From the NCBI RefSeq assembly GCF_051020955.1, contig NC_135027.1, positions 9,340,532 through 9,404,531 of the forward strand: DNA of 64,000 nucleotides, given 5' to 3'. The stretch comes from Megalopta genalis (lineage: Eukaryota > Arthropoda > Insecta > Hymenoptera > Halictidae). This document shows positions 24,546 to 36,854 of the stretch, one piece after another (position 1 is the stretch's first letter; each line of letters begins with the position of its first letter). Both the position numbers and the translations under genes were made by a program. The notes beneath the pieces are model-generated. The model searched no databases. It saw only the letters and a program-made list of their open reading frames with translations, and was not told where the DNA came from.

Positions 24546-26300
24546 GTTTCGCATGGATTTGAAGCTAAAACTTCTACTCGGCATTGATTTGAAGCTAAAT
24601 CATGTGTTTCGAATGAATGTGAAGCTAACTCGTTTATTTGGCATACATTTGAAGCTATATCGCTTATATCGCTGGTATTTGAAGCTAAATCATTTGTTTC
24701 GCATTTATTTGAAGCTAATCTTTCTTCTCCGCATTGATTTGAAGCTAAATTATTTGTTTCGCACGGATTTGAAGCCAACTCGCCTGTTTCGCTCCCAATT
24801 GGAGCTAAGTCATTTATATCGCAAGTATTTGAAGCTAAATCATTTGTTTCGCATGGATTTTAAGCTAAACTTTCTTCTCCGCATTGATTTGAAGCTAAAT
24901 CACGCATTTCGCATGGATTAGAAGCTAACTCGCTCGTATCGCTTCCAATTGAAGCTAAATCATTTCTATCGCAAGTATTTGAAGCTAAATCATTTTTTCG
25001 CATGGATTTAAAGCTAAACCTTCTACTTCGCGTTGCTATGAAGATAAATCATGTGTTTCGAATGAATGTGCAGCTAACTCGTTTGTTCCGCATGCATTTG
25101 AAGCTATATCGTTTATATCGCAAGTATTTGAAGCTAAATCATTCGTTACGCATGGATTAGAAGCTAACTCGCTTGTTTCGCTTCCAGTTGAAGCTTAATC
25201 ATTTATATCGCAAGTATTTGAATCTCAATCGTTTGTTTCGCGTGTATTTGAAGATAATACTACTACTCCGCACTGATTTGAAGCTAAACCATTTGTTTCG
25301 CATGGATTTGTAGCTGAACCATCTACTAGGCATTGATTTGAAGCTAAATCATTTATTTCGCATGGATTTTAAGCTAAACTTTCTTCTCCGCATTGATTTG
25401 AAGCTAAATCACGCATTTCGCATGTATTTGAAGCTAACTCGATTGTTTCGCTTCCAGTTGAAGCTAAATCACTTATATCGCAAGTATTTGAATCTCAATC
25501 GTTTGTTTCGCGTGTATTTGAAGATAATACTTCTACTCCGCACTGATTTGAATCTAAACCATTTGTTTCGCATGGATTTGAAGCTGAACCACCTACTAGG
25601 CATTAATTTGAAGCTAAATCATGTGTTTCGAATGACTGTGATGCTTACTCGTTTGTTTCGCTTGCGTTTGAAACTATATCGTTTATATCGCAAGTATTTG
25701 AAGCTAAATCAATTGTTTCGCATGGATTAGAAGCTAACTCGCTTGTTTCGCTTCCAGTTGAAGCTATATCATTCATATCGCTAGTATTTGAAGCTAAATC
25801 ATTTGTTTCGCATGGATTTGAAGCTAAAACTTCTACTCGGCATTGATTTGAATCTAAATCTCGTGTTTTGCATGGATTTGAAGCTAACTTGTTTGTTTCG
25901 CATGCAGTTAAATCTAAATCATTTATAGCGCAACTATTTGAAGCAAAATCACTTGTTTCTCTAGGATTTGAAGCTAAACCTTCTTGTTCGCATTGATTTG
26001 AAGCTAAATCATGTGTTTCGAATGAATGTGAAGCTAACTCGTTTATTTGGCATACATTTGAAGCTATATCGCTTATATCGCTGGTATTTGAAGCTAAATC
26101 ATTTGTTTCGCATTTATTTGAAGCTAATCTTTCTTCTCCGCATTGATTTGAAGCTAAATTATTTGTTTCGCACGGATTTGAAGCCAACTCGCCTGTTTCG
26201 CTCCCAATTGGAGCTAAGTCATTTATATCGCAAGTATTTGAAGCTAAATCATTTGTTTCGCATGGATTTTAAGCTAAACTTTCTTCACCGCATTGATTTG
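24000..26300. repeat. Local tandem duplication, offset 1169 then 1409
   Basis: The stretch at about 24000-24520 matches 25169-25690 (offset 1169), and the stretch at about 24600-24880 matches 26009-26289 (offset 1409). The 240-bp step equals eight monomers. The 25120-25760 part also matches 46370-47010 at an offset of 21249, closer than the 24-kb copy does, because both have GAAACTATATCG and CAATTGTTTCGC. Confidence 0.78.
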
Positions 26301-26853
26301 AAGCTAAATCACGCATTTCGCATGTATTTGAAGCTAACTCGATTGTTTCGCTTCCAGTTGAAGCTAAATCACTTATATCGCAAGTATTTGAATCTCAATC
26401 GTTTGTTTCGCGTGTATTTGAAGATAATACTTCTACTCCGCACTGATTTGAAGCTAAATCATGTGTTTCGAATGAATGTGAAGCTAACTCGTTTGTATCG
26501 CATGCTATTGAAGCTATATCGTTTATATCCCAAGTACTTGAAGATAAATCTATTGTTTCGCTTCCAGTTAAAGCTAGATCATTTATATCGCTAGTATTTG
26601 AAGTTAAATCATTTGTGTCGCATGGATTTGAAGCTAAACTTTCTACTTCGTATTCCTTTGAAGACAAATCATGTGTTTCGCTTGGATTTGAAGCTAAACC
26701 TTCTTCTTCGCATTGATTTGAAGCTAAATCATGTGTTTCGAATGAATATGAAGCTAACTCGTTTGTTTCGCATACATTTGAAGCTACATCGTTTATATCG
26801 CAAGTATTTGAAGCTAAATCATTCGTTTCGCATAGATTAGAAGCTAACTCGCT
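26301..26853. repeat. Array segment before block 10
   Basis: Standard monomers without unique sequence. It contains E-type units reading TATATCCCAAGTACTTG (near 26526), a variant otherwise seen at about 60100, 60430, 63038 and 63368, which links this point to the right end of the window. Confidence 0.75.
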
Positions 26854-29800
26854 TGTTTCGCTTCCAGTTGGAGCTAAATCATTTATATCGCTAGTATTTG
26901 AAGCTAAATTATTTGTTTCGCTTGGATTTGAAGCTAAACCATCTACCTCGCATTGATTTGAAGCTAAATCACGTGTTTCGAATGAATGTGAAGCTAACTC
27001 GTTTGATTCGCATGCACTTGAAGCTATATCGTTTATATCGCAAGTATTTGAAGCTGAATCATTTGTTTCGCATGGATTTGAAGCTAAAACTTCTACTCGG
27101 CATTGATTTGAATCTAAATCTCGTGTTTTGCATGGACTTGAATCTAACTTGTTTGTTTCCGCATGGAGTTGAATCTAAAGCATTTATATCGCAAGTATTT
27201 GAAGCAAAATCATTTGTTTCTCTTGTATTTGAAGCTAACCCTTCTTCTTCGCATTGATTTGAAGCTAAATCATTTGTTTTGCATGGATTAGAAGCTAACT
27301 CGCTTGTTTCGCTTCCAATTGAAGCTATATCATTTATATCGCTTGTATTTGAAGTTAAAACATTTGTTTCGCTTGGATTTGAAGCTAAACCTTCTACTTC
27401 GTTTTCCTTTCAAGACAAATCATTTGTTTCGCATGGATTTGAAGCTAAACCTTCTACTTCGTTTTCCTTTCAAGACAAATCATTTGTGTCGCATGGATTT
27501 GAAGCTAAATCATTTGTTTCGCATGGATTTGAAGCTAAACCTTCTACCTCGTACTGATGTGAAGCTTTGTCGTGTGTTTCGCGTGGATTTGAATCTAACA
27601 CGATTGTTTCGCATATAGTTGAAGCTAAATCATTTATATCGCTAGTATTTGAAGGTAAATCCTTTGTTTCGCATGGATTTGAAGATAAACCTTCTACTTC
27701 GAATTGATTTGAAGATAAATCATGTGTTTCGAATGACTGTGAAGCTAACTCGTTCGTTTCGCATGCATTTGAAGCTATATCGTTTATATCGCAAGTATTT
27801 GAAGCAAAATCATTTGTTTCTCTTGGATTTGAAGCTAAACCTTCTACTTCGCATTGATTTGAAGCTAAATCATTTGTTTTGCATGGATTAGAAGCTAACT
27901 CGCTTGTTTCGCTTCCAAGTGAAGCTATATCATTTATATCGCTTGTATTTGAAGTTAAAACATTTGTTTCGCATGGATTTGAAGCTAAACCTTCTACCTC
28001 GTACTGATGTGAAGCTTTGTCGTGTGTTTCGCGTGGATTTGAATCTAACTCGATTGTTTCGCATGCAGTTGAAGCTAAATCATTTATATCGCAAGTACTT
28101 GAAGATAAATCATTTGTTTCGCTTCCAGTTGAAGCTAAATCATTTATATCGCTAGTATTTGAAGGTAAATCATTTGTTTCGCATGGATTTGAAGCTAAAC
28201 CTTCTACTTCGCATTGTTTTGAAGATAAATCATGTGTTTCGAATGACTGTGAAGCTAACTCGTTTGTTTCGCATGCATTTGAAGATATACCGTTTATATC
28301 GCAAGTATTTGAAGCTAAATCATATGTTTCGCATGGATTTGAAGCTGAAACTCTACTCGGCATTGATTTGAATCTAAATCTCGTGTTTTGCATGTATTTG
28401 AATCTAACTTGTTTGCTTCGCATGCAGTTGAATCTAAATCATTTATATCGGAAGTATTTGAAGCTAAATCATTTGTTTCGCATGGATTTGAAGCTAAACC
28501 TGCTACTTCGCGTTGCTTTGAAGATAAATCATGTGTTTCGCATGGATTTGAAGCTGAACCTTCTACTCTGCATTGATTAGAAGATAAATCATGTGTTTCG
28601 CGTGGTTTAGAAGCTAACTCGTTTGTTTCGCATGCATATGAAGCTATATCGTTTATATCGCAAGTACTTGAAGCTAAATCATTTGTTTCGCATGGATTTG
28701 AAGCTAACTCGCTTGTTTCGCTTCCAATTGAAGCTATATCATTTATATCGCTAGTATTTGAAGTTAAATAATTTGTTTCGCATGGATTTGAAGCTAATCC
28801 TTCTACTTCGTATTCCTTTGAATACAAATCATTTGTTTCGCATGTATTTGAAGCTAACTCGCTTGTTTCGCTTCCAGTTAAAGCTAAATCATTTATATCG
28901 CAAGTATTTGAAGCTAAATCATTTGTTTCGCATGGATTAGAAGCTAACTCGCTTGTTTCGCTTCCAGTTGAAGCTATATCATTCATATCGCTAGTATTTG
29001 AAGCTAAATCATTTGTTTCGCATGGATTTGAAGATAAAACTTCTACACGGCATTGATTTGAATCTAAATCTCGTGTTTTGCATGGATTTGAATCTAACTT
29101 ATTTGTTTCGCATGCAGTTGTATCTAAATCATTTATATCGCAAGTATTTGAAGCAAAATCACTTGTTTCTCTAGGATTTGAAGCTAAACCTTCTTCTTCG
29201 CATTGATTTGAAGCTAAATCATGTGTTTCGAATGAATGTGAAGCTAACTCGTTTGTTTGGCATACATTTGAAGCTATATCGTTTATATCGCAAGTATTTG
29301 AAGCTAAATCTTTTTTTTCGCATGGATTAGAAGCTAACTCGCTTGTATCGCTTCCAATTGAAGCTAAATCATTTCTATCGCAAGTATTTGAAGCTAAATC
29401 ATTTTTTCGCATGGATTTGAAGCTAAAACTTCTACTCGGCATTGATTTCATTCTAAATCTCGTGTTTTGCATGGATTTTAATCTAACTTGTTTGTTTCGC
29501 TTGCAGTTGAATCTAAATCATTTATATAAAGTTAAATCATTTGTTTCGCATGGATTTGAAGATAAACCTTCTACTTCGTATTCCTTTGAAGACAAATCAT
29601 TTGTTTCGCGTGGATTTGAAGCTAACTCGTTTGTTTCGCATGCAGTTGAATCTAGATCATTTATATCGCAAGTATATGAAGTAAAATCATTTGTTTCGCT
29701 TGGAGTTGAAGCTAAACCTTCTTTTTCGCATTGATTTGTAGCTAAATAATGTGTTTCGAATGAATGTGAAGCTAACTCGATTGTTTCGCTTCCAGTTGAA

Positions 29801-30766
29801 GCTAAATCACTTATATCGCAAGTATTTGAATCTCAATCCTTTGTTTCGCGTGTATTTGAAGATAATACTTCTACTCCGCACTGATTTGAATCTAAACCAT
29901 TTGTTTCGCTTGGATTTGAAGCTGAACCATCTACTAGGCATTGAATTGAAGCTAAATCATGTGTTTCGAATGACTGTGATGCTTACTCGTTTGTTTCGCT
30001 TGCGTTTGACGCTATATCGTTTATATCGCAAGTATTTGAAGCTAAATCATTTGTTTCGCATGGATTAGAAGCTAACTCGCTTGTTTCGCTTCCAGTTGAA
30101 GCTATACCATTCATATCGCTAGTATTTGAAGCTAAATCATTTGTTTCGCATTTATTTGAAGCTAATCTTTCTTCTCCTCATTGATTTGAAGCTAAATTAT
30201 TTGTTTCGCACGGATTTGAAGCTAACTCGCCTGTTTCGCTCCCAATTGGAGCTAAGTCTTTTATATCGCAAGTATTTGAAGCTAAATCATGTGTTTCGCA
30301 TGGATTTGAAGCTAACTCGCTTGTTTCAATTATTTGAATCTAAATCATTTGTTTCGCATGGATTTGAAGCTAAAACTTCTACTCGGCATTGATTTGATTC
30401 TAAATCTCGTGTTTTGCATGGATTTTAATCTAACTTGTTTGTTTCGCATGCAGTTGAATCTAAATCATTTATATAAAGTTAAATCATTTGTTTCGCATGG
30501 ATTTGAAGATAAACCTTCTACTTCGTATTCCTTTGAAGACAAATCATGTGTTTCGCGTGGATTTGAAGCTAACTCGTTTGTTTCGCATGCATTTGAATCT
30601 ATATCGTTCATATCGCAAGTATTTGAAGCTAAATGTTTTTTTTCGCATAGATTAGAGGCTAACTCGCTTGTTTCGCTTCCAGCTGTAGCTAAATCATTTA
30701 TATCGCTAGTATTCGAAGGTAAATCATTTGTTTCGCATGGATTAGAAGATAACTCGCTTGTTTCGC
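26854..30766. repeat. 3.9-kb block 10, copy 1
   Basis: Matches 30999-34911 at a constant offset of 4145 over about 3913 bp, so there are no net indels between the copies. Differences seen include 27488 (GTGTCGC versus GTTTCGC), near 27613 (CATATAG versus CATGCAG), 27252 (CGCATTG versus CGGATTG), 29946 (GAATTG versus GATTTG) and about 30178 (CTCCTCA versus CTCCGCA). The edges are abrupt, at GCTTGTTTCG/GCATGTTTCG on the left and CGCTTCC/CGCATCC on the right. It holds two 11-bp deletion junctions. Confidence 0.93.
28315..29472 (-). other. Open decapeptide-repeat frame (385 codons), duplicated at 32460-33617
   Basis: This minus-strand frame has a true ATG at 29470-29472, then about 20 out-of-register residues (MQNTRFRMKSMPSRSF and so on) before a 1-bp-short unit brings it into the decapeptide register. 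It ends at a TAG at 28315-28317 after a further frameshift (tail EFQLQIHAKHMI). The same frame, base for base in length, is present in block 10 copy 2. No domain, leader or splice signal is recognisable; the duplication reflects the DNA block. Confidence 0.22.
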
Positions 30767-30998
30767 TTCCAGTTGAAGCTAAATCATTTATATCGATAGT
30801 ATTTGAAGCTAAATCATTTGTTTCGCATGGATTTGAAGCTAAACCTTCTACTTCGCATTGATTTGAAGCTAAATCATATGTTTCGAATGTCTGTGAACCT
30901 AACTCGTTTGTATCGCTTGCATTTGAAGCTATATCGTTTACATCGAAAAAACTTGAAGATAAATCATTTGTTTCGCATGGATTTGAAGCTAACTCGCA
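30767..30998. repeat. Short spacer between the two copies of block 10
   Basis: About 230 bp of monomers that closely resemble 9829-10060, including the unusual E unit with ACATCGAAAAAACTTG. It indicates that material from the 10-kb region was joined here. Confidence 0.75.
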
Positions 30999-33900
30999 TG
31001 TTTCGCTTCCAGTTGGAGCTAAATCATTTATATCGCTAGTATTTGAAGCTAAATTATTTGTTTCGCTTGGATTTGAAGCTAAACCATCTACCTCGCATTG
31101 ATTTGAAGCTAAATCACGTGTTTCGAATGAATGTGAAGCTAACTCGTTTGATTCGCATGCACTTGAAGCTATATCGTTTATATCGCAAGTATTTGAAGCT
31201 GAATCATTTGTTTCGCATGGATTTGAAGCTAAAACTTCTACTCGGCATTGATTTGAATCTAAATCTCGTGTTTTGCATGGACTTGAATCTAACTTGTTTG
31301 TTTCCGCATGGAGTTGAATCTAAAGCATTTATATCGCAAGTATTTGAAGCAAAATCATTTGTTTCTCTTGTATTTGAAGCTAACCCTTCTTCTTCGGATT
31401 GATTTGAAGCTAAATCATTTGTTTTGCATGGATTAGAAGCTAACTCGCTTGTTTCGCTTCCAATTGAAGCTATATCATTTATATCGCTTGTATTTGAAGT
31501 TAAAACATTTGTTTCGCTTGGATTTGAAGCTAAACCTTCTACTTCGTTTTCCTTTCAAGACAAATCATTTGTTTCGCATGGATTTGAAGCTAAACCTTCT
31601 ACTTCGTTTTCCTTTCAAGACAAATCATTTGTTTCGCATGGATTTGAAGCTAAATCATTTGTTTCGCATGGATTTGAAGCTAAACCTTCTACCTCGTACT
31701 GATGTGAAGCTTTGTCGTGTGTTTCGCGTGGATTTGAATCTAACACGATTGTTTCGCATGCAGTTGAAGCTAAATCATTTATATCGCTAGTATTTGAAGG
31801 TAAATCCTTTGTTTCGCATGGATTTGAAGATAAACCTTCTACTTCGAATTGATTTGAAGATAAATCATGTGTTTCGAATGACTGTGAAGCTAACTCGTTC
31901 GTTTCGCATGCATTTGAAGCTATATCGTTTATATCGCAAGTATTTGAAGCAAAATCATTTGTTTCTCTTGGATTTGAAGCTAAACCTTCTACTTCGCATT
32001 GATTTGAAGCTAAATCATTTGTTTTGCATGGATTAGAAGCTAACTCGCTTGTTTCGCTTCCAAGTGAAGCTATATCATTTATATCGCTTGTATTTGAAGT
32101 TAAAACATTTGTTTCGCATGGATTTGAAGCTAAACCTTCTACCTCGTACTGATGTGAAGCTTTGTCGTGTGTTTCGCGTGGATTTGAATCTAACTCGATT
32201 GTTTCGCATGCAGTTGAAGCTAAATCATTTATATCGCAAGTACTTGAAGATAAATCATTTGTTTCGCTTCCAGTTGAAGCTAAATCATTTATATCGCTAG
32301 TATTTGAAGGTAAATCATTTGTTTCGCATGGATTTGAAGCTAAACCTTCTACTTCGCATTGTTTTGAAGATAAATCATGTGTTTCGAATGACTGTGAAGC
32401 TAACTCGTTTGTTTCGCATGCATTTGAAGATATACCGTTTATATCGCAAGTATTTGAAGCTAAATCATATGTTTCGCATGGATTTGAAGCTGAAACTCTA
32501 CTCGGCATTGATTTGAATCTAAATCTCGTGTTTTGCATGTATTTGAATCTAACTTGTTTGCTTCGCATGCAGTTGAATCTAAATCATTTATATCGGAAGT
32601 ATTTGAAGCTAAATCATTTGTTTCGCATGGATTTGAAGCTAAACCTGCTACTTCGCGTTGCTTTGAAGATAAATCATGTGTTTCGCATGGATTTGAAGCT
32701 GAACCTTCTACTCTGCATTGATTAGAAGATAAATCATGTGTTTCGCGTGGTTTAGAAGCTAACTCGTTTGTTTCGCATGCATATGAAGCTATATCGTTTA
32801 TATCGCAAGTACTTGAAGCTAAATCATTTGTTTCGCATGGATTTGAAGCTAACTCGCTTGTTTCGCTTCCAATTGAAGCTATATCATTTATATCGCTAGT
32901 ATTTGAAGTTAAATAATTTGTTTCGCATGGATTTGAAGCTAATCCTTCTACTTCGTATTCCTTTGAATACAAATCATTTGTTTCGCATGTATTTGAAGCT
33001 AACTCGCTTGTTTCGCTTCCAGTTAAAGCTAAATCATTTATATCGCAAGTATTTGAAGCTAAATCATTTGTTTCGCATGGATTAGAAGCTAACTCGCTTG
33101 TTTCGCTTCCAGTTGAAGCTATATCATTCATATCGCTAGTATTTGAAGCTAAATCATTTGTTTCGCATGGATTTGAAGATAAAACTTCTACACGGCATTG
33201 ATTTGAATCTAAATCTCGTGTTTTGCATGGATTTGAATCTAACTTATTTGTTTCGCATGCAGTTGTATCTAAATCATTTATATCGCAAGTATTTGAAGCA
33301 AAATCACTTGTTTCTCTAGGATTTGAAGCTAAACCTTCTTCTTCGCATTGATTTGAAGCTAAATCATGTGTTTCGAATGAATGTGAAGCTAACTCGTTTG
33401 TTTGGCATACATTTGAAGCTATATCGTTTATATCGCAAGTATTTGAAGCTAAATCTTTTTTTTCGCATGGATTAGAAGCTAACTCGCTTGTATCGCTTCC
33501 AATTGAAGCTAAATCATTTCTATCGCAAGTATTTGAAGCTAAATCATTTTTTCGCATGGATTTGAAGCTAAAACTTCTACTCGGCATTGATTTCATTCTA
33601 AATCTCGTGTTTTGCATGGATTTTAATCTAACTTGTTTGTTTCGCTTGCAGTTGAATCTAAATCATTTATATAAAGTTAAGTCATTTGTTTCGCATGGAT
33701 TTGAAGATAAACCTTCTACTTCGTATTCCTTTGAAGACAAATCATTTGTTTCGCGTGGATTTGAAGCTAACTCGTTTGTTTCGCATGCAGTTGAATCTAG
33801 ATCATTTATATCGCAAGTATATGAAGTAAAATCATTTGTTTCGCTTGGAGTTGAAGCTAAACCTTCTTTTTCGCATTGATTTGTAGCTAAATAATGTGTT

Positions 33901-34911
33901 TCGAATGAATGTGAAGCTAACTCGATTGTTTCGCTTCCAGTTGAAGCTAAATCACTTATATCGCAAGTATTTGAATCTCAATCCTTTGTTTCGCGTGTAT
34001 TTGAAGATAATACTTCTACTCCGCACTGATTTGAATCTAAACCATTTGTTTCGCTTGGATTTGAAGCTGAACCATCTACTAGGCATTGATTTGAAGCTAA
34101 ATCATGTGTTTCGAATGACTGTGATGCTTACTCGTTTGTTTCGCTTGCGTTTGACGCTATATCGTTTATATCGCAAGTATTTGAAGCTAAATCATTTGTT
34201 TCGCATGGATTAGAAGCTAACTCGCTTGTTTCGCTTCCAGTTGAAGCTATACCATTCATATCGCTAGTATTTGAAGCTAAATCATTTGTTTCGCATTTAT
34301 TTGAAGCAAATCTTTCTTCTCCGCATTGATTTGAAGCTAAATTATTTGTTTCACACGGATTTGAAGCTAACTCGCCTGTTTCGCTCCCAATTGGAGCTAA
34401 GTCTTTTATATCGCAAGTATTTGAAGCTAAATCATGTGTTTCGCATGGATTTGAAGCTAACTCGCTTGTTTCAATTATTTGAATCTAAATCATTTGTTTC
34501 GCATGGATTTGAAGCTAAAACTTCTACTCGGCATTGATTTGATTCTAAATCTCGTGTTTTGCATGGATTTTAATCTAACTTGTTTGTTTCGCATGCAGTT
34601 GAATCTAAATCATTTATATAAAGTTAAATCATTTGTTTCGCATGGATTTGAAGATAAACCTTCTACTTCGTATTCCTTTGAAGACAAATCATGTGTTTCG
34701 CGTGGATTTGAAGCTAACTCGTTTGTTTCGCATGCATTTGAATCTATATCGTTCATATCGCATGTATTTGAAGCTAAATGTTTTTTTTCGCATAGATTAG
34801 AGGCTAACTCGCTTGTTTCGCTTCCAGCTGTAGCTAAATCATTTATATCGCTAGTATTCGAAGGTAAATCATTTGTTTCGCATGGATTAGAAGATAACTC
34901 GCTTGTTTCGC
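30999..34911. repeat. 3.9-kb block 10, copy 2
   Basis: The second copy of block 10, offset 4145 from the first. Private changes include GTTAAGTCATTTG near 33679 (copy 1 has GTTAAATC) and TTTCACACGG near 34350 (copy 1 has TTTCGCACGG). In parts of its right end (GAAGCAAATCTTTC, TTTCACACGG) it is closer to 21700-21750 and 43880-43925 than to copy 1, which suggests later sequence exchange. Confidence 0.93.
32460..33617 (-). other. Open decapeptide-repeat frame (385 codons), copy of 28315-29472
   Basis: Identical in length to the frame at 28315-29472 and identical in residues as far as I can read, because it lies in the second copy of block 10. It offers no independent support for coding function. 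Confidence 0.22.
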
Positions 34912-35577
34912 ATCCAATTGAAGCTATATCATTTATATCGCTAGTATTTGAAGTTAAATCATTTGTTTCGCATGGATTTGAAACTAATCCTTCTACTTCG
35001 TATTCCTTTAAAGCTAAATTATTTGTTTCGCACGGATTTGAAGCTAACTCGCCTGTTTCGCTCCCAATTGGAGCTAAGTCATTTATATCGCAAGTATTTG
35101 AAGCTAAATCATTTGTTTCGCATGGATTTTAAGCTAAACTTTCTTCTCCGCATTGATTTGAAGCTAAATCACGCAATATCGCATGTATTTGAAGCTAACT
35201 CGATTGTTTCGCTTCCAGTTGAAGCTAAATCACTTATATCGCAAGTATTTGAATCTCAATCGTTTGTTTCGCGTGTATTTGAAGATAATACTTCTACTTC
35301 GCACTGATTTGAAGCTAAACTATTTGTTTCGCGTGGATTTGAAGCTAACTCGTTTGTTTCGCATGCAGTTGAATCTAGATCATTTATATCGCAAGTATTT
35401 GAAGTAAAATCATTTGTTTCGCTTGGAGTTGAAGCTAAACCTTCTTTTTCGCATTGATTAGTAGCTAAATCATGTGTTTCGAATGAATGTGAAGCTAACT
35501 CGTTTGTTCCGCATGCATTTGAAGCTATATCGTTTATATCGCAAGTATTTGAAGCTAAATGTTTTTTTTCGCATGGA
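34912..35577. repeat. Partial copy of block 7
   Basis: Matches about 22302-22967 at an offset of 12610, including the register-shifting unit near 35170 (CGCAATATCGCATG here, CGCAATCTCGCATG near 22562 and 44741). The match ends at about 35577, where this copy has GGATTTGATTC and block 7 has GGATTAGAGTC. Confidence 0.82.
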
Positions 35578-36854
35578 TTTGATTCTAACTTGTTTGTTTC
35601 GCATGCAGTTGAAGCTAAATCATTTATATCGGAAGTATTTGAAGCTAAATCATTTGTTTCGCATGGATTTGAAGCTAAACCTTCTTCTTCGCATTGATTT
35701 GAAGCTAAATCATGCATTTCGAATGAATATGAAGCTAACTCGTTTGTTTCGCATGCATTTGAAGCTACATCGTTTATATCGCAAGTATTTGAAGCTAAAT
35801 CATTCGTTTCGCATGGATTAGAAGCTAACTCGCTTGTTTCGCTTCCAGTTGAAGCTAAATCACTTATATCGATAGTATTTGAAGCTAAATCATTTGTTTC
35901 GCATGGATTTGAAGCTAAACCTTCTACTTCGCATTGATTTGAAGCTAAATCATGTGTTTCGAATGTCTGTGAACCTAACTCGTTTGTATCGCTTGCATTT
36001 GAAGCTATATAGTTTACATCGAAAAAACTTGAAGATAAATCGTTTGTTTCGCATGGATCAGAAGCTAACTCGCTTGTTTCGCTTCCAGTTGATGCTAACT
36101 CATTTATATCGCAAGTATTTGAAGTTAAATCATTTGTTTTGCATGGATTTGAAGCCAAAGCTTATACCTCGCATTGATTTGAAGCTAAATCATGTGTTTC
36201 GCATGAATGTGAAGCTAGCTCGTTTGTCTCGCTTCCAGTTGAAGCTAAATCATTTATATCGCAAGTATTTGAAGCTAAAGAATTTGTTTCGCATGGATTT
36301 GAAGCTAAACCTTCTACTTCGCAATGCATGGAAGATAAATCATGTGTTTCGCGTGGTTTTGAAGCTAACTCGTTTTTTTCGCATGGAGTTGAATCTAAAT
36401 CATTTATATCGCAAGTATTTGAAGCTAAATCATTTGTTTCGCTTGGATTTGAAGCCAAACCTTCTACCTCGCACTGATTTGAAGCTTTGTCATGTGTTTC
36501 GCGTGGATTTGAATCTAACTCGATTGTTTCGCATACAGTTGAAGCTAAATCATTTATATCGCTAGTATTTGAAGGTAAATCATTTGTTTCGCCTGCATTT
36601 GAAGCTAAACCTTCTACGTCGCATTGATTTGAAGCTAAATCATGTGTTTCGAATGACTGTGAAGCTAACTCGTTTGTTTCGCATGCATTTGAATCAATAT
36701 CGTTTATATCGCAAGTATTTGAATCTCAATCGTTTGTTTCGCGTGTATTTGAAGATAATACTTCTACTCCGCACTGATTTGAAGCTAAACCATTTGTTTC
36801 GCGTGGATTTGAAACTAACTCGCTTGTTTCACTTCCAGTTGAATCTAAATCATT
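35578..36854. repeat. Mosaic array segment
   Basis: A patchwork of monomer runs seen elsewhere: 35880-36050 resembles 9870-10030 and 16080-16250, and 36150-36400 resembles 17120-17380. No unique sequence or gene is visible. Confidence 0.75.
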
